Source: Lumbricus terrestris (lineage: Eukaryota > Annelida > Clitellata > Crassiclitellata > Lumbricidae). Taken from it: a stretch of 64,000 nucleotides of DNA. The notes below the pieces were generated by a model, which saw nothing but the letters and a program-made list of their open reading frames with translations, was not told where the DNA came from and ran no database searches. Within the stretch, counting starts at the first letter, position 1; each line of letters opens with the position of its first letter. Positions 45,554 through 57,073 of this stretch are shown one piece after another. The position numbers and the translations under genes are program-made. The DNA is taken from positions 18,752,539 through 18,816,538 of the forward strand of contig OX457037.1 of the NCBI GenBank assembly GCA_949752735.1, read 5' to 3'.

Positions 45554-46756
45554 GTAAGGCTACACCAAACTTGCTGCTGCTACCAGCACAACATTGTCAA
45601 TAACCTGATGCAGTGTAGTATTGAGATGCATGTGTCTAATAGAATCTCAAATGTTTAATGTAGGTTACGTGAAAAGGGCTAAATTAAAATACATGGTTTT
45701 AAGTTACAGTTGATTTTCATTTCTGTGGAGAATTGAAAATGGACAGGTTTGTGAACATCATGAAATAGGCATCCTGAGAGTTAAAACTGGCATGGATAAC
45801 TAGCTAACTATTGAATGAACCAATTGACATAAATTATTTGCTATTAACTAGCCAACTAGTGACATAACTGATTGCGCTACAGCGAGCACCTAAAGGCTAA
45901 AGCTTTTGCAACATAATTGTGCATGTAGATGTAATCGTTGTCTTCAGGGTAAAAATCTATATAAGGCGTCTACTCAAATAAATTCAAGAATAATAAAAGA
46001 TTTCTTCACTCCACCGTAGCGAAGTCAAGACCTATAATAGTATAGTTCATCGGTTATCAGGTAGGCCCTATATATATATATATTATATATTTTTTATATA
46101 TATAATATATGTTGCGCGTGCAGCCAGGAAAGCCACCAAGGTCCACCAACGGGGTCCATTCTTTGTTGACGCCTTGTTACAAAAATCCTGAATCTCAGTA
46201 TCTCACAAGTTCACAGTATTAGCGAAAGTACATCTGGACATCGTTTCTGATTCAGTGTGTAAGTATCTTATTCGGGACAAACATTTGAATGAACTCTGAT
46301 TGTACGTCGATGCCATTTCAAAGACATTTTTTGTTGTTACTCAATCGAAGCCTTGATTTCTCCGGTTGATGGCGATGTACAGGTTCGTAGTTCCGAGACT
46401 TACACCTTAATAAAAACAACAACAACAACAATAACAGCTTAATAACAGCTGCGGGGTTCAAATGTTGGCGAGGTTTCGACCGATGGATAAAACATCTACC
46501 TAGAGAGAAAACACGTGTCTAAATTGAAACATAGACTGAGTCGAAGAAGAAGTCTGAACATGCAAGACTTACGGTCAAATATTTTTGCTATACCGATGAA
46601 ATGGCAGAAACAGACAGATATACGACCATGGACATTATGAGCTATAGATCAATAATTAACATCTGTGTTTGCCTATAACTAATCATCGCGATATCTGTAA
46701 AACACGAAAATAATAAATTATGCGATTGTCTAAATGGAAGTATTTAATTCATTTAG

Positions 46757-47086
46757 GAGCAGCCGACTTTGCTCCCAGAAATCAAGTCGCTGTTGCTGGA
46801 AGAAATGTTACATTACAGTGTGGATCGGATAGAAACGAGGCTTTGCAATGGAAGCATAAACAAGCAGGAGAAGAAGAAGAAATACGTTTAATTTCATATC
46901 AAAACATGCTACGCAAAAGCGCTCGTATAACATTAAACACATCCATCGATGGACAATACGATCTACACATATCGAGTGTGTCTAGATCCGACGCTGGCTC
47001 CTACATTTGCATCACAACGAATAATTCGACGGCTGGCAGCGGATCATTGATAACAAAAAGATACGAAGCACAGTTGACAATTCTTA
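46757..47086 (+). CDS. Receptor C exon 2: V-type Ig domain
   Basis: Acceptor TCATTTAG. Classic V-set: VTLQCGSD first Cys, ALQWKHK Trp, and SRSDAGSYICITT with the D-x-G-x-Y-x-C signature. The 330-nt length requires a donor at 47087 that reads GCAAGT. Confidence 0.82.
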
Positions 47087-48110
47087 GCAAGTGTTTGAGC
47101 AACTTTTCTTTCACATCTATAAATCATTACATGCTCTAAAGACCAGCTTATAAGAAGCAGTGGATGACGCTTGTTTGGTAGTGAAGACAAAACGATAAAG
47201 AAATATGAACATTCTAAGAAATCTAATGCTCTTCTAGTAAGCTATACAGAGCATACAACATAGCCCATCTGCTTATTCGGTGAGAACAAACCAACGGTCA
47301 GATATTCACCCCAAATCTCTTAAAATCTGCATTATTTATGGCCTACCTCTTTAGTATCGCAATGAAGGCGTAAGACCTACGCCTTTTAACGTTTGTGGCG
47401 TTTCGTCACAGTCCAAATCACGACAGTCCTTCTGAATTATTATTAGCCTATATGCCTATGAACCTATATAGTCATTATTCCCATTCTGCGCAATGATTTC
47501 TTACCCATAGCTGCCCATTAGACTGGTCCACAAAATTCATCTAACAGATTTCAGTTCTCCACAAGGCTTGTTTTGTTCCTCATCATGATTACAATAATCA
47601 CAAAAAAATTTAATGAAAGCAAATGAAATTTAAAGTTCAACCCATTTGACACTTTTTATGCTATTTGGACAGATGTAGATAAATTGTTCCACAATGGTTA
47701 ATGTACGACCTGAGCGACATTGAGCGATGTCTGGGGAGATTCTATTTCTCAATTAACGTGCTTCAACACTGGTATTGACCTGAAAGTCACCTTCTTGAAT
47801 GCCGTTTACCATTTTTGGAATTGCCAAGAGTTTTTCCTTACAATTTCCAGTGACAATGCGGTCCATATTTCCCTCTGATCCGTCGATGCTGGACAACATT
47901 TTGACTTCTCAGTGAGGTAAACGCTGGCCTGCCAGTGTGCACTCTTGTTCTTCCATTGCACCTAGCTGCTTCCTGTCCTTCTTTTAATCCGAACTTCTAG
48001 AAAATATGATTTCTGAAATTAATGTCATAAGCAATCGCCAGTGTGACACTTCCTTCTACAGACCAAGGATCACGGTCTGGAAGGCCAACATGATACAAAG
48101 CACCAACAAC
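47087..48110. other. Intron of receptor C
   Basis: No feature recognised in about 1 kb, apart from ordinary AT-rich DNA. Confidence 0.4.
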
Positions 48111-48111
48111 T

Positions 48112-48345
48112 GTGGGGCGCGGTGGTCTAGTGGTGGCATCGTCGCCTGGAAGCCGGAAGGTTCGAGGTTCGAATCCACCTCAAGTCGCCGCGTAGGGACC
48201 TTGGGCAAGTCCTTCACTCGCAATTGCTCAGCGTTTCGGCGTGAAACTCCGATGCAGTGTCCGCTCTGCAGTCGGGAGCGCCTCTGAGTAGATGGCTTGA
48301 AGGGGCGCTATAACAAGTGCGCAAACAAACAAACAACTAAACTAA
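48112..48345 (+). mobile_element. tRNA-derived SINE
   Basis: An A-box-like TGGTCTAGTGGT (48122-48133) and a B box GGTTCGAATCC (48167-48177) form a tRNA-like head. The body has GACCTTGGGCAAGTC, the conserved core also seen in vertebrate CORE-SINEs, then an L2-like 3' block (GAGCGCCTCTGAGTAG...GGGGCGCTATAA) and a CAAACAAACAAAC tail. Confidence 0.82.
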
Positions 48346-49346
48346 AGAGGACTGGATGATATTCTTGGATCTTTTTTTTAATAATGAGGCAGTTAGTAGC
48401 AGCTTTCTATGCAGCCATTGTAGAGTGTAGATGTATTGCGTACGTACTAGGACTAAGTTGTCTGATACTCATCAATGTAATCAAATACTTCTACATGTAT
48501 ACTTGTATAGGTGCCAACGCAGAAAGTTCACCTGCTGCTTCATAACTGCTTTTTGTCTTGCGTTCTTCATTTTAGTTTTCACCATTCTCTCTTTTTCCTG
48601 CAGCTGCCTCTTTCTGCTTTCTTTTGCTACTGTCTTTAAGTTTACCCCACTCATGCTGCTGGGAAATACGTCTGCCCTTTGTAGGACCTATTCGAAGGAT
48701 ATCCCGATCTTAGTCTTGCTGGATTTCTGTTATCACATTCTTTGAGGCAATATCGAATAATTTTTGAAGATCACTCTTGAACATGTCGTCTTTATCCTGT
48801 CACTTTCTCTTTATAGTGGTCCGTGAATCTTCAGAGGTAGGTAGTTCTGATAAAGCTTTGACAGTTTCCTTACACACCAGCTGTGTTGGTATTTTGTCAA
48901 GCACCCAAATACAAACAACTGCATCACATGCCATTTTGTAACTTTCTGGAAGGGGCATCCCTTCAGTGACATGATGAAACTGAAGCAGTTGATGTGCATC
49001 CATGCTGTGCGGAAATCTTGCAGTAGACAATCGAGACACTGGTTTTCCCATAGCCAGTGCTCTGGGTCGGATATCAAATTAGACGAAGCCATATTAGTAT
49101 AATAATGACGGTTAACATGACGTAAAGACATTATCAGCACGCAAGTAAAATTTTCAGAATAGGTTGACCTCTAAATGTTGCACAATCAGGCTGAAATTTT
49201 ACAGGGACACTATCCACCCCAATGGCACAAAAATAAGCCTTGTGGAGAAAGAATTCTAAAAACTTAATTTTTTGGCTATGGTTTGTGGACCACTCTACTG
49301 CCCATGCTGCATTCCCAAAGCTTTTTTCAATTAAGCAGCTAGGTAT
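48346..49346. other. Intron of receptor C, unassigned frames
   Basis: The overlapping minus frames 49051-48800 and 49140-48811 show no domain I know. No other feature. Confidence 0.35.
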
Positions 49347-50120
49347 GCGGACGTTTCGTCCAAGGACGATTCGTCACGGACTGTTCGTCATGGACTGTTC
49401 GTCAAGCGGACGATTCGTCAGAGGACGTTTCGTCCACGGACGATTCGTCATGCGGATGGTTCGTCACCGGACTGTTCGTCAGTTATATAGCAGAGCTTTA
49501 AAATGATTGCAGTATGAATGAAGTCAGATGAATTACAAAGTTAATAGTGACAACAGTTTTACTCTACTTGACGCTTATTTATTTAAGAAGAATATATACA
49601 CATGTACTGGCAAATGTAAAAACATAGATCTAAGTGTCTCATGTAAACAGTTGTTCCTATTTCTACCCTCCTTGACGCTGGTATTTTAGTTTAAGTGCAC
49701 AACATATGCACATGCATTGTTAAACGTAAAAACAAAAGTGTCTCATGTAAACAATGTTTTCTAAGACTTCTACTCTCCTTGACGCTTATGTAGTTAAGTG
49801 CGCAAGCATCATGAAATGTTAAAAACATATTTTGTCTCAAGTAAACAGATCCTGCTCTAGTTGTGAGATAGGTGTGCAATTCCACGGACATAGGTGACCA
49901 CATCAGTTTTGTTATATGCCTGAACGGCACGTTGTACTCTCTCAACCACGTGACGGTACTTTTTGGTACCTCGTTCTTGACTGGTCTACGAACAGTCCGG
50001 TGACGAACCGTCCGTATGACGAATCGTCCGTGGACGAAACGTCCCCTGACGAATCGTCCGCTTGACGAACAGTCCATGACGAACAGTCCGTGACGAATCG
50101 TCCTTGGACGAAACGTCCGC
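49347..50120. mobile_element. MULE-like MITE with 133-bp tandem-unit TIRs (family 3)
   Basis: 49347-49480 and 49989-50120 are near-identical inverted repeats built from units GGACGATTCGTCA, GGACTGTTCGTCA and GGACGTTTCGTC. The interior has no transposase. No clear target duplication. The architecture matches families 1, 2 and 4. Confidence 0.75.
49545..49865. repeat. Three tandem copies of an about 110-bp unit
   Basis: Each copy has CTCCTTGACGCTTAT, AAGTGCACA, GTAAAAACA and GTGTCTCATGTAAACA in that order; they lie inside the family 3 element. Confidence 0.7.
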
Positions 50121-51077
50121 TATGCATAATAGGTTTGGTGCTTAGAAATTTTAATTTCTTGTCTTGTCTTGTTTGTAAGAGAAAGATTTGTGTGCCATGG
50201 CTTTTGACAGGGTTCCAAACAATTTGTCATTTTTACTATGTAGTGTTTTGTGAAAACATTAGTATGTCTATGGAAATGTATCCATGCGATGTTTGTGTCT
50301 GAAACTTTGTGTAGCGCATTTTTATAACATTACAACGGCGCTATAATGTAATTTACATGTTTAGCTGTTTACCAAGGCCAGTGCAGTAGCAGATGTAAAT
50401 GTAAGCGGCTATTCCTACAGGCTAAACTAAAGTCATCCGTTGTGGGACGGACGTATTTGCACTTATATGAATAATAGGCCTACCTTTAAATAGGTTCTTA
50501 TTATATTGCTCCGATCATGGCTCCTATTGGACCTGACTACAAGCTACCTGCAAGTTTAAAAATCGCTTGTTGAGTTAAGACACATGAAACTGTAGTAACC
50601 TACTACGTAATTATAGCTAATTGTAGTCAGTGGCAGGCCTTATTGCACCAGTCTGAAATTACAAAGTGTACGCAGAGTAATAAGAACCATTGAACTTCAA
50701 TTTATTGATCTGCATAGCAGCATTATGATAGGCATGGTAACTGGAAATTTCCGTTAACAACGTAGCGTATAGTAGGCCTAATTGACCCATCTCCGACTTC
50801 ATACCGGAATATGCAGGTAGCTGCATTATGATTGGCAGGAAGAAGCGGTCAGCAAGCGAGGTTGGCCTATAGCCTATTATCAAGCACGCAGGAATTTTTA
50901 ATAGGCGTACTAGACTATAAGCGCAATCACATTTAAATTAAGAGACTATCGACGTAGATTGGACATATGAAACAAGGATGTCTATAATAGGTCTGCGTTG
51001 TTTGAGAATACGGTCACTTCATCCAAGACAATTAATGGCAAAGAATTCTTTAAATTTTAACGATTCTCTTTGATTAG
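50121..51077. other. Intron of receptor C
   Basis: Non-coding with two TAGGCCTA octamers (50477, 50774). Nothing else recognised. Confidence 0.4.
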
Positions 51078-51449
51078 CATCTGAACCAATCTGCACTCTG
51101 AACACAAACATTAGCAACATCATATTGGTCGAGAACGACTTTGTTCGGATGCAGTGCTACTTCCGTTTTATTGGTGACTTGGTTCCTGTGATGAATAATT
51201 GGAGAAGAGAAGGACAATTAATCGACGGAGCAGAAACAAATATCACCAAAGCACGTGGAGCAAATCAGATGACAGTCCGGTCTTCTCTTTTGGTGCAAGT
51301 TAATTCAATGGGCAACGGAATTAGGTTTTCTTGCGATACATCCTTCACAACGAACGTTTACAACAATTCTTCTCATAAATATTTGATCAAAGCTACGAAT
51401 AATCCCGATTACAAATACACATGGACATCACCTCCGATTAACGTATCAT
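51078..51449 (+). CDS. Receptor C exon 3: Ig domain 2
   Basis: Acceptor TTGATTAG; 372 nt, phase 1 to 1 if the donor T|GCAAGT at 51450 is used. Cys in EPICTL, RMQCYFRF and RFSCDTSF; NNPDYKYTWTSPPI mirrors the ends of receptor A/B Ig2. Several N-glycosylation sequons (NIT, NNSS). Confidence 0.78.
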
Positions 51450-51970
51450 GCAAGTTTGATTCAAATGAGAAAAATTTGTTTAAACCCTATGCGAATTTAG
51501 CATCTTACAGATAGCCTAGGCATAGATCTTTCACTATCAAACAAATTTCATGTCACAATTAATAAGGCAAGACAAAATAATGCACCAATAGCCTACGTTT
51601 TACATCTTAATGGTAAAAATAATTACACTACGTAACAAAATGTTACTTTTTGTTTGTTCCTGGGTATTGAATGTTATTTCCTAATTGCTTCTGCCTCAAA
51701 AGTATAGAAAATGGCCATTATACCCCACAGACTTTGCTTTTCAGGCCAGGATATTGATTATTCTGAAATGCAACTGCTTCTTCGGTACATTGAAATTCAT
51801 GTGTTAACTCTGAGTAGCTGTACAGCTTTTGAACTTTCGAGAATATTCTAGAATGTGCTAGACCCTTCCACACCTATAAATAGCTGCAGATAGTAATATA
51901 AATAAAGATGCCTTGAGCCCTCCATGCACTTCAGTTTAGCTGTACGTCTGACTAGGCGCATGCATGGCCT

Positions 51971-52003
51971 GTAGACACAACTCATAATATGAGTTGTGTC
52001 TAC
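51971..52003. repeat. Perfect 15-bp hairpin
   Basis: GTAGACACAACTCAT, a 3-nt loop, then its exact complement. The stem motif GTGTCTACAG recurs at 52019. Subterminal in the CACTA-like element. Confidence 0.8.
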
Positions 52004-52152
52004 ACTCTACAGCCTATGCTGTGTCTACAGGATACATACTATGGCATCAAGAGGCTGCAAGTATCCAGCTGACGCATTGTGCTAGGCCTATGTCTGTACC
52101 TTCTTGCGGAGGATGGTAGGCTACAACACAAAATGGAGGGAAAAAGAGAGCC

Positions 52153-53570
52153 ATGAAGTTTGCAACACCAAGAATCTGGCGAGAACCCACTGAACAACCA
52201 AGTAATTGCTACTTCTGCATGGTGGATCCTTCCAAACGTCAGACTGAAAAGAATGCAACTCCTATCATATATCCCGACCTTCCATCATCCATGGCCCCTG
52301 TGCCACACAGTTCTGAGCTTCCAGTACCCACTGTTCCGGATAGAAATCAGTCGCGTTCGGAAGAACAAAGTATATCAGAGTCAGACAGCGATGAAGACGT
52401 TTTAGATCCAGACTATAATTTTCTGGCTCATGACAAAAATCCGTATTATCCAAACCAAAAAAACCTCAACGACTTGATCAGAGATCACTCACCAAGTCCA
52501 AAGCAGAACTTTTGACGTCTAGACTAAAGCAGTGGGACCTGTTGGATGACAGTGTTCAAATCGCAGATCAGAGGAAGCGTCATCAAGCATTTTCAAGCTT
52601 TTTTACCAGTCAAGATGGACTCTGCTTCTGTCACAACGTGACCGATCTTTTTCAAGAAATTGGAATCGACTGCAACTCGAACGGGTGGCGTCTCTTCATT
52701 GACAGTTCATCTGGGACCCTCAAAGCGTGCTACTCCAAATGGGAACAAGTATCTGTCTCTTCCTCTGGCTCACTCGGTACACTACAAAGAGGATTAAGCT
52801 TACAACAGCGTGAAAACCTTGTTAGCCACCTTGAAGTTCGATGAGTACGGCTGGGATGTCATAGGGGACTTCAAAATGGTATCATTCCTGATGGGTCTGC
52901 AAGGGTTCGGACAAAGTTTCCTTGCTACCTTTGCCTTTGGGACAGCTGAGACAAAAGGCGCACTACCACAAGCGGGACTGGCCCCAGCGGACCGAGTTCA
53001 ATGTGGGTAGCAAAAATGTCAAGTGGGAGCCACTGATGGATCCTCGGAAAGTGCTGATGCCACCACTGCTTATTAAATTGGGCTCTATGAAACAATTTGT
53101 CACCGTATGTCACGGCTCTGGATAAGGAATCGGAAGCTTTCAAATACCTTCAAGGTTTCTTTCCTAAACTGTCTGAGGCAAAGGTCAAAGCTGGTGTATT
53201 CGTCGGTCCACAGATAAAGAGAATCATGGAGTGTAAGGATTTCTCCAAGATGCTTTCTAGGACTGAGAAAGCGGCTTGGAATAGCTTTGTAGCGTTGGTT
53301 GGAGGCTTCCTGGCAATAACAATGCCGAAAACTATGTAGAGCTGGTTGAGATTATAATGAAGAATGCAGGATGTCCCTGAAAGTTCATATCCTTGATGCT
53401 CACCTCGATAACTTCAAGGAGAACATAGGAGCATACTCGGAGGAGCAAGGTGAGCGTTTCCACCAGGATATACTAGACTTTGAACGTTGCTACCAAGGAC
53501 AGTACAATGAGAACATGATGGGAGACTACATCTCGGGGCTGATTCGTGAAAGTGATTTACAGTATATAAT
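52153..53570 (+). pseudogene. Transposase-like gene of the CACTA-like element, broken
   Basis: Successive frames 52153-52515, 52512-52844, 52810-52890, 53097-53330 and 53371-53570 read as one protein interrupted by at least four frameshifts. Landmarks: CYFCMVDPSKRQT, GWRLFIDSSSGTLKA, IGDFKMVSFLMGLQG, LDKESEAFKYLQGFFPKL, AAWNSFVAL and ILDAHLDNF...EQGERFHQDILDFE. I know this arrangement from repetitive, transposon-linked proteins of many invertebrates, but cannot name the catalytic residues. Confidence 0.65.
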
Positions 53571-53889
53571 TATGACTGTAAATCTCGAAAAACTACGCAG
53601 TTCTAAATTTCGGGTGGCCAATTTTTATCATTCTAGTATTGATGCATGTTGCTTTAGAGTCATTTTGTGTTTTCTTGTGACCTATATAGTTTTATTCTGC
53701 CTTTACGTGAACAAAAACAAACAAATTCGCTCGTTTGTTGTGGAAATAGGTTTTTTCTTTTAAATACCATTCTCCAGTCCACAAAAGCAAAGTTTAAACA
53801 GAATAACAACCATTTCCTTTACTTTTGAGGCACAAATAACCAGGAAATGACACTCATTGCCCAGGAACAAAAATCGTGTTACATAGTGT

Positions 53890-55948
53890 TATAATATCAA
53901 TTATAATAATAACAATATTAATATTATTATTATTATTATTATTATTATACAGTTACGATTTAGTTTTTACATATAAATTTTAGTTTGTTTAGGGTGGCCG
54001 GTCCATGGCCCCGGGAAATCCAGACAAGGTGCCCTGGAAGGCAACGGCGTTGTAGCGCTGGATAGTGATTGAAATGCTTTGGAAAAGAAAACCCGTTTCA
54101 CGTATATCTCCAGATAATTTCGAAAGCCGGCGTCCAATCTCGGACACAAAGGCGAGGCCCTCGTTGTTGATTGGCCCCATTGTTTCCACGGCTAAGGGGA
54201 CGAAGATGTATGTTTTCTGAAGGTCTAAGTACTTTGAAATTTTCCTTGTGTCAGCTTTCTCTGCTGCTCTCCCAGCTTCGGTCGCGTTCTCGTGGACGTA
54301 CGAGGCGGCCACCGTGTCCACCACGGTCGCGTCCCAAATCAACGCCCTCCCGTTGCTCCAAGGGATGAGAGTCTGGCCGTCCGGTCTTTTCCCGTCCAAC
54401 CTCGTGAGGCCCGACGGCTCCTTGATTGCCGGAGCTCCGGCTCTATTAAAACTTCGGTAGACAAGGTCGTTGATAGTGCTGTGTCTTGCCTGTCTACCGA
54501 ATCCAAGCGAGCAAGATAGACCATGGGAGCCCCTTTCTGAAACTGCGGCGCCACATACACACGTGTGCGGCTCACATATGGCCGCACCCAGACGAAGGCC
54601 TACAGCAACTCTCACAGCCTCGTCGCTCAGTCTGAGGTCGAAAGCGGTCAGTGGAAGGGCGTGTAGCCAATCAGATGCGTGTGGAGCCATTGAAGCCTTT
54701 AGTCGTGCTCGATCGTATGGGTCTTGTAGTCTTGACTCGATGGATAGGACCGTCTTAAGCAACAGCGGCTTGTCCAGCAATGACTGCTTGTGACCTGGAA
54801 ACTCCGTTGGATCTCCTGTCTCGGTAATCCGCATCCATTCGGACCGCGCGGAATCGGATGATTCATCATCAATGTTCCAGGCCGCTCCCAGGATGAGAGA
54901 CTGGATGGAGAGGGTGCCAGCGGCAGAAGCCAAAAAGGCTGGAAGTGCCAACGAAGACACCCTCCTAACTCCCAGTCCCCCTAAACTGATTGGAAGGGAG
55001 GCCTGCAACCATTGGTCGTCGGTCAACGTGATGTTAAATACCCGTTCCATTCCTCCTCTTAGCAGCTCGTCGTAATCTTGTAGTCGAGGGTGATCGTGGC
55101 AAGGAGTGCATCTCAATAGGTGCATCAGCCTCGGCGAGCCAAGCGAGCATCTCAGGATCAAGAGAGCGTCCTGCTTGGCGACGAGTACTAATCTGTCGAA
55201 CGCGATCCTGAGGTCGGTGACGCATCTGTCAAGAGCCGACAGGAGGGCTTCCGTCGAGATAAGTGGAGCTCCAAGAAGCATGGCCGTATTGGGACCGACC
55301 CGGGCAAATTGTTGAAGGGCTCCTCGGTTTGTGATGTTGAATTCGAAGTCGGACGCGATGAGCTCGCATTTGGTGCGGTTGAGTCTGAGGCCAAGACGCG
55401 AGCATCCTTCTTCGATCGAATCCACGTCAGCCTCCACCACCTCAGGGTCTCCGCCAAGGGTGAGGTCGTCGAGATATCCAAAAGCCAAGGGAGACAGAAG
55501 GCTGGTTAGAATTGGTTGTAGCGGTAGACAGAACAGTAGAGGTCCCAATGGATCGCCCTGTTGCGAACCTTCCTGCGATAGTATATTAAACTTGCCGAAT
55601 TGTAGAGAAGTCGTCTCGGCGTAGGCAAGGTGGCAGTATGCGGCCAATTCAGGGATGATTTCATCAACCGACGCTAGCATGGAATCACGATGTAGGCTAT
55701 TGAATGCGTTCGAGATGTCAAGCTTGACCAATATTGACTCTGTGCCCATATTTTTCAAGAATCGTCTGGCAGCATGGATCGCAGCCTCGCAGCCTCCGGA
55801 TACTCCCACCCCAAGTTGTTTAGGGGTCAGGTACGGCGTGACACGCGGAATGGCAAATGCGTTGGCGCATTTAGATGCGAGTCTGCGCCAGACATATCCA
55901 ATGGCTATCGGTCTTAGGCCGCCACATTTCTTGCGAATTAGAACAGTA
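53890..55948 (-). mobile_element. 5'-truncated non-LTR retrotransposon with restriction-like endonuclease
   Basis: The minus-strand element runs from about 55948 to a 3' (AAT)n tail at 53925-53950. TATTAATAT occurs at both borders (about 55951 and 53918) and may be the target duplication. It abuts the CACTA-like element. Confidence 0.72.
53989..55948 (-). CDS. Reverse transcriptase / RLE protein (non-LTR element), 5'-truncated
   Basis: One open frame with no stop from about 55948 to 53989 (roughly 650 codons). The true start lies upstream and is lost. RT blocks: CGGLRPIAIG (block 1), VKLDISNAFNSLHRDS (motif A), EGSQQGDPLGPLLFCL (motif B), FGYLDDLTLGG (motif C, YLDD). A C-terminal zinc knuckle CVCG...HGLSC is followed by a restriction-like endonuclease: KRPDG and WDATVVD form the PD-(D/E)xK-like core, then RKISKYLDL. 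The RT plus C-terminal RLE order places it among R2/CRE-type elements rather than APE-type LINEs. The intact frame suggests recent insertion. Confidence 0.82.
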
Positions 55949-56179
55949 GCCTATTAATATATTACATAATATAGGCCTATTATATTTGACATGTAGGCTA
56001 CTTCGATAAGCTAGGTTAAGTAATAATAATTAGGTCTAGGCCTAGCTTATAAAATATGACCCTGGATTTTGCTTTAGGCCTATTCCCACCTACAATTATC
56101 ATTGGTTAGTTTCATTCTGTTTTATTCTGATAATTTATATTCCTTTCCATAATTGAATTACGGACATGCTATGCTGCAG

Positions 56180-56448
56180 ATGGACCACAAAGTTTGGCGA
56201 TGCAATTGAACAACATGTCAGGCGACGAGAATATCATCACATTAAGGGATCGTCTCAAATGCTATGCTGATGGAAATCCAACTCCTAGATATGAATGGAC
56301 GATTTTGCAGAACATTCGAACCTCACTTTGAATAGTTCAGAGTTTGTTTTGAATGCCAGTATGCTCAGCAATTTTCAGTTGAATGCAGAATGCAAAGCCG
56401 TGAATGATTTTGGTGAATGGACGAAAAGATTTTCAAGAAACGTTACGG
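56180..56448 (+). pseudogene. Receptor C exon 4: Ig domain 3 with frameshift
   Basis: Acceptor ATGCTGCAG, donor ACGG|GTAGGCCTA (the donor overlaps a TAGGCCTA octamer). The first frame gives DRLKCYADGNPTPRYEWT (Cys and Trp of an I-set domain). The second frame gives FQLNAECKAVNDFGEW (second Cys). The frames meet near 56293-56310; one nucleotide is missing. Confidence 0.75.
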
Positions 56449-56712
56449 GTAGGCCTAGAACAGTAGCCTACTGCTAACACTCATACTTGGTGATGCTGCT
56501 GTTTCCGTCTTTTAATACAAACAGCAGGGCCTAGAACGGGGGGAGGGGCCACTGGGGCCATTTGGCTCCAGGCCTCACATGACAAAGGGCCTCGGGATTT
56601 TGGAATTATAGAAAAATTTATAGTAAATGACTTCCTAATTCAGTAAATCCCCATTTCAAGCAATAATTTATTGAAATGGGAATTACGGAGTTATTCACGG
56701 AATTGTAGCGCA

Positions 56713-57065
56713 CAGTAGCGGTGATAAAGGGGCTAGTGGGCTTAGCCCTCCCTAAAAAAGGCCATCCATTTTTTCACCATGTAAAAATAAAATATTTAGA
56801 CGATTTACCCCTTTAGCCCCTCAAAAATTAAAGCCAAGGTACGCACGAGATATGTGAGAGAGTTTGGCGGCTACGACAAAAGGACCTTTTTCCGAAGATT
56901 TTGGACCAAATGACTAAAAAAAGGTCATCAGAAATTTTGGCGGCGGAAATGGAAAAATTTCTTCGGATTTTGGTCGATGACTAAAAAAAAAGGTCATCAG
57001 AAATTTAGGCGACCGAAATGGACTTTTTTCAGCTCCTCAAAACGAAAATCCTGGCGCCGCCACTG
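56713..57065. mobile_element. hAT-like MITE, 353 bp
   Basis: Ends CAGTAGCGGTG and CGCCGCCACTG with duplication GTAGCGCA/GTAGCGCT (56705-56712, 57066-57073; one mismatch). The interior carries the GACTAAAAAAAGGTCATCAG motif shared with 40626-41050. Confidence 0.75.
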
Positions 57066-57073
57066 GTAGCGCT

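Larger units (their letters stand above)
51626..53888 (+). mobile_element. CACTA-like DNA transposon, 2,263 bp
   Basis: Ends CACTACGTAACA and, inverted, CACTATGTAACA are flanked by TTA on both sides (51623-51625, 53889-53891). The inverted similarity extends about 80 bp (TTTGTTCCTGGG, ATTTCCT, TGCCTCAAAAGTA). CACTA ends with a 3-bp duplication define the EnSpm/CACTA group. A decayed transposase-like gene fills the inside. It lies in the receptor C intron. Confidence 0.75.
45508..56448 (+). pseudogene. IgSF receptor C, partial, three Ig exons; frameshift in Ig3
   Basis: Visible exons: leader 45508-45553, Ig1 46757-47086, Ig2 51078-51449, Ig3 56180-56448, all in phase 1. Ig2 shares the YTWTSP ending and layout of receptor A/B Ig2, so the genes are related. 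Two donors look like GC-AG type (A|GCAAGT after Ig1, T|GCAAGT after Ig2). Ig3 is 269 nt, one short of a multiple of three, and its frame breaks near 56293-56310. It is therefore a pseudogene, or the base is an error. No TM or tail exon was found with confidence before the window end. The Ig2-Ig3 intron carries a CACTA-like element and a LINE. Confidence 0.62.

Noticed and set aside
48112..48190. tRNA gene
   Set aside because: A and B boxes are present but the cloverleaf is poor and a SINE body and CAAA tail follow.
48800..49140. Two overlapping minus frames as a gene
   Set aside because: Neither has a recognisable domain or coding bias I can support.
49347..50120. CRISPR-like array
   Set aside because: Tandem-unit inverted termini without spacers of constant size.
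54171..55957. Several plus-strand frames
   Set aside because: Antisense shadows of the RT-RLE frame.
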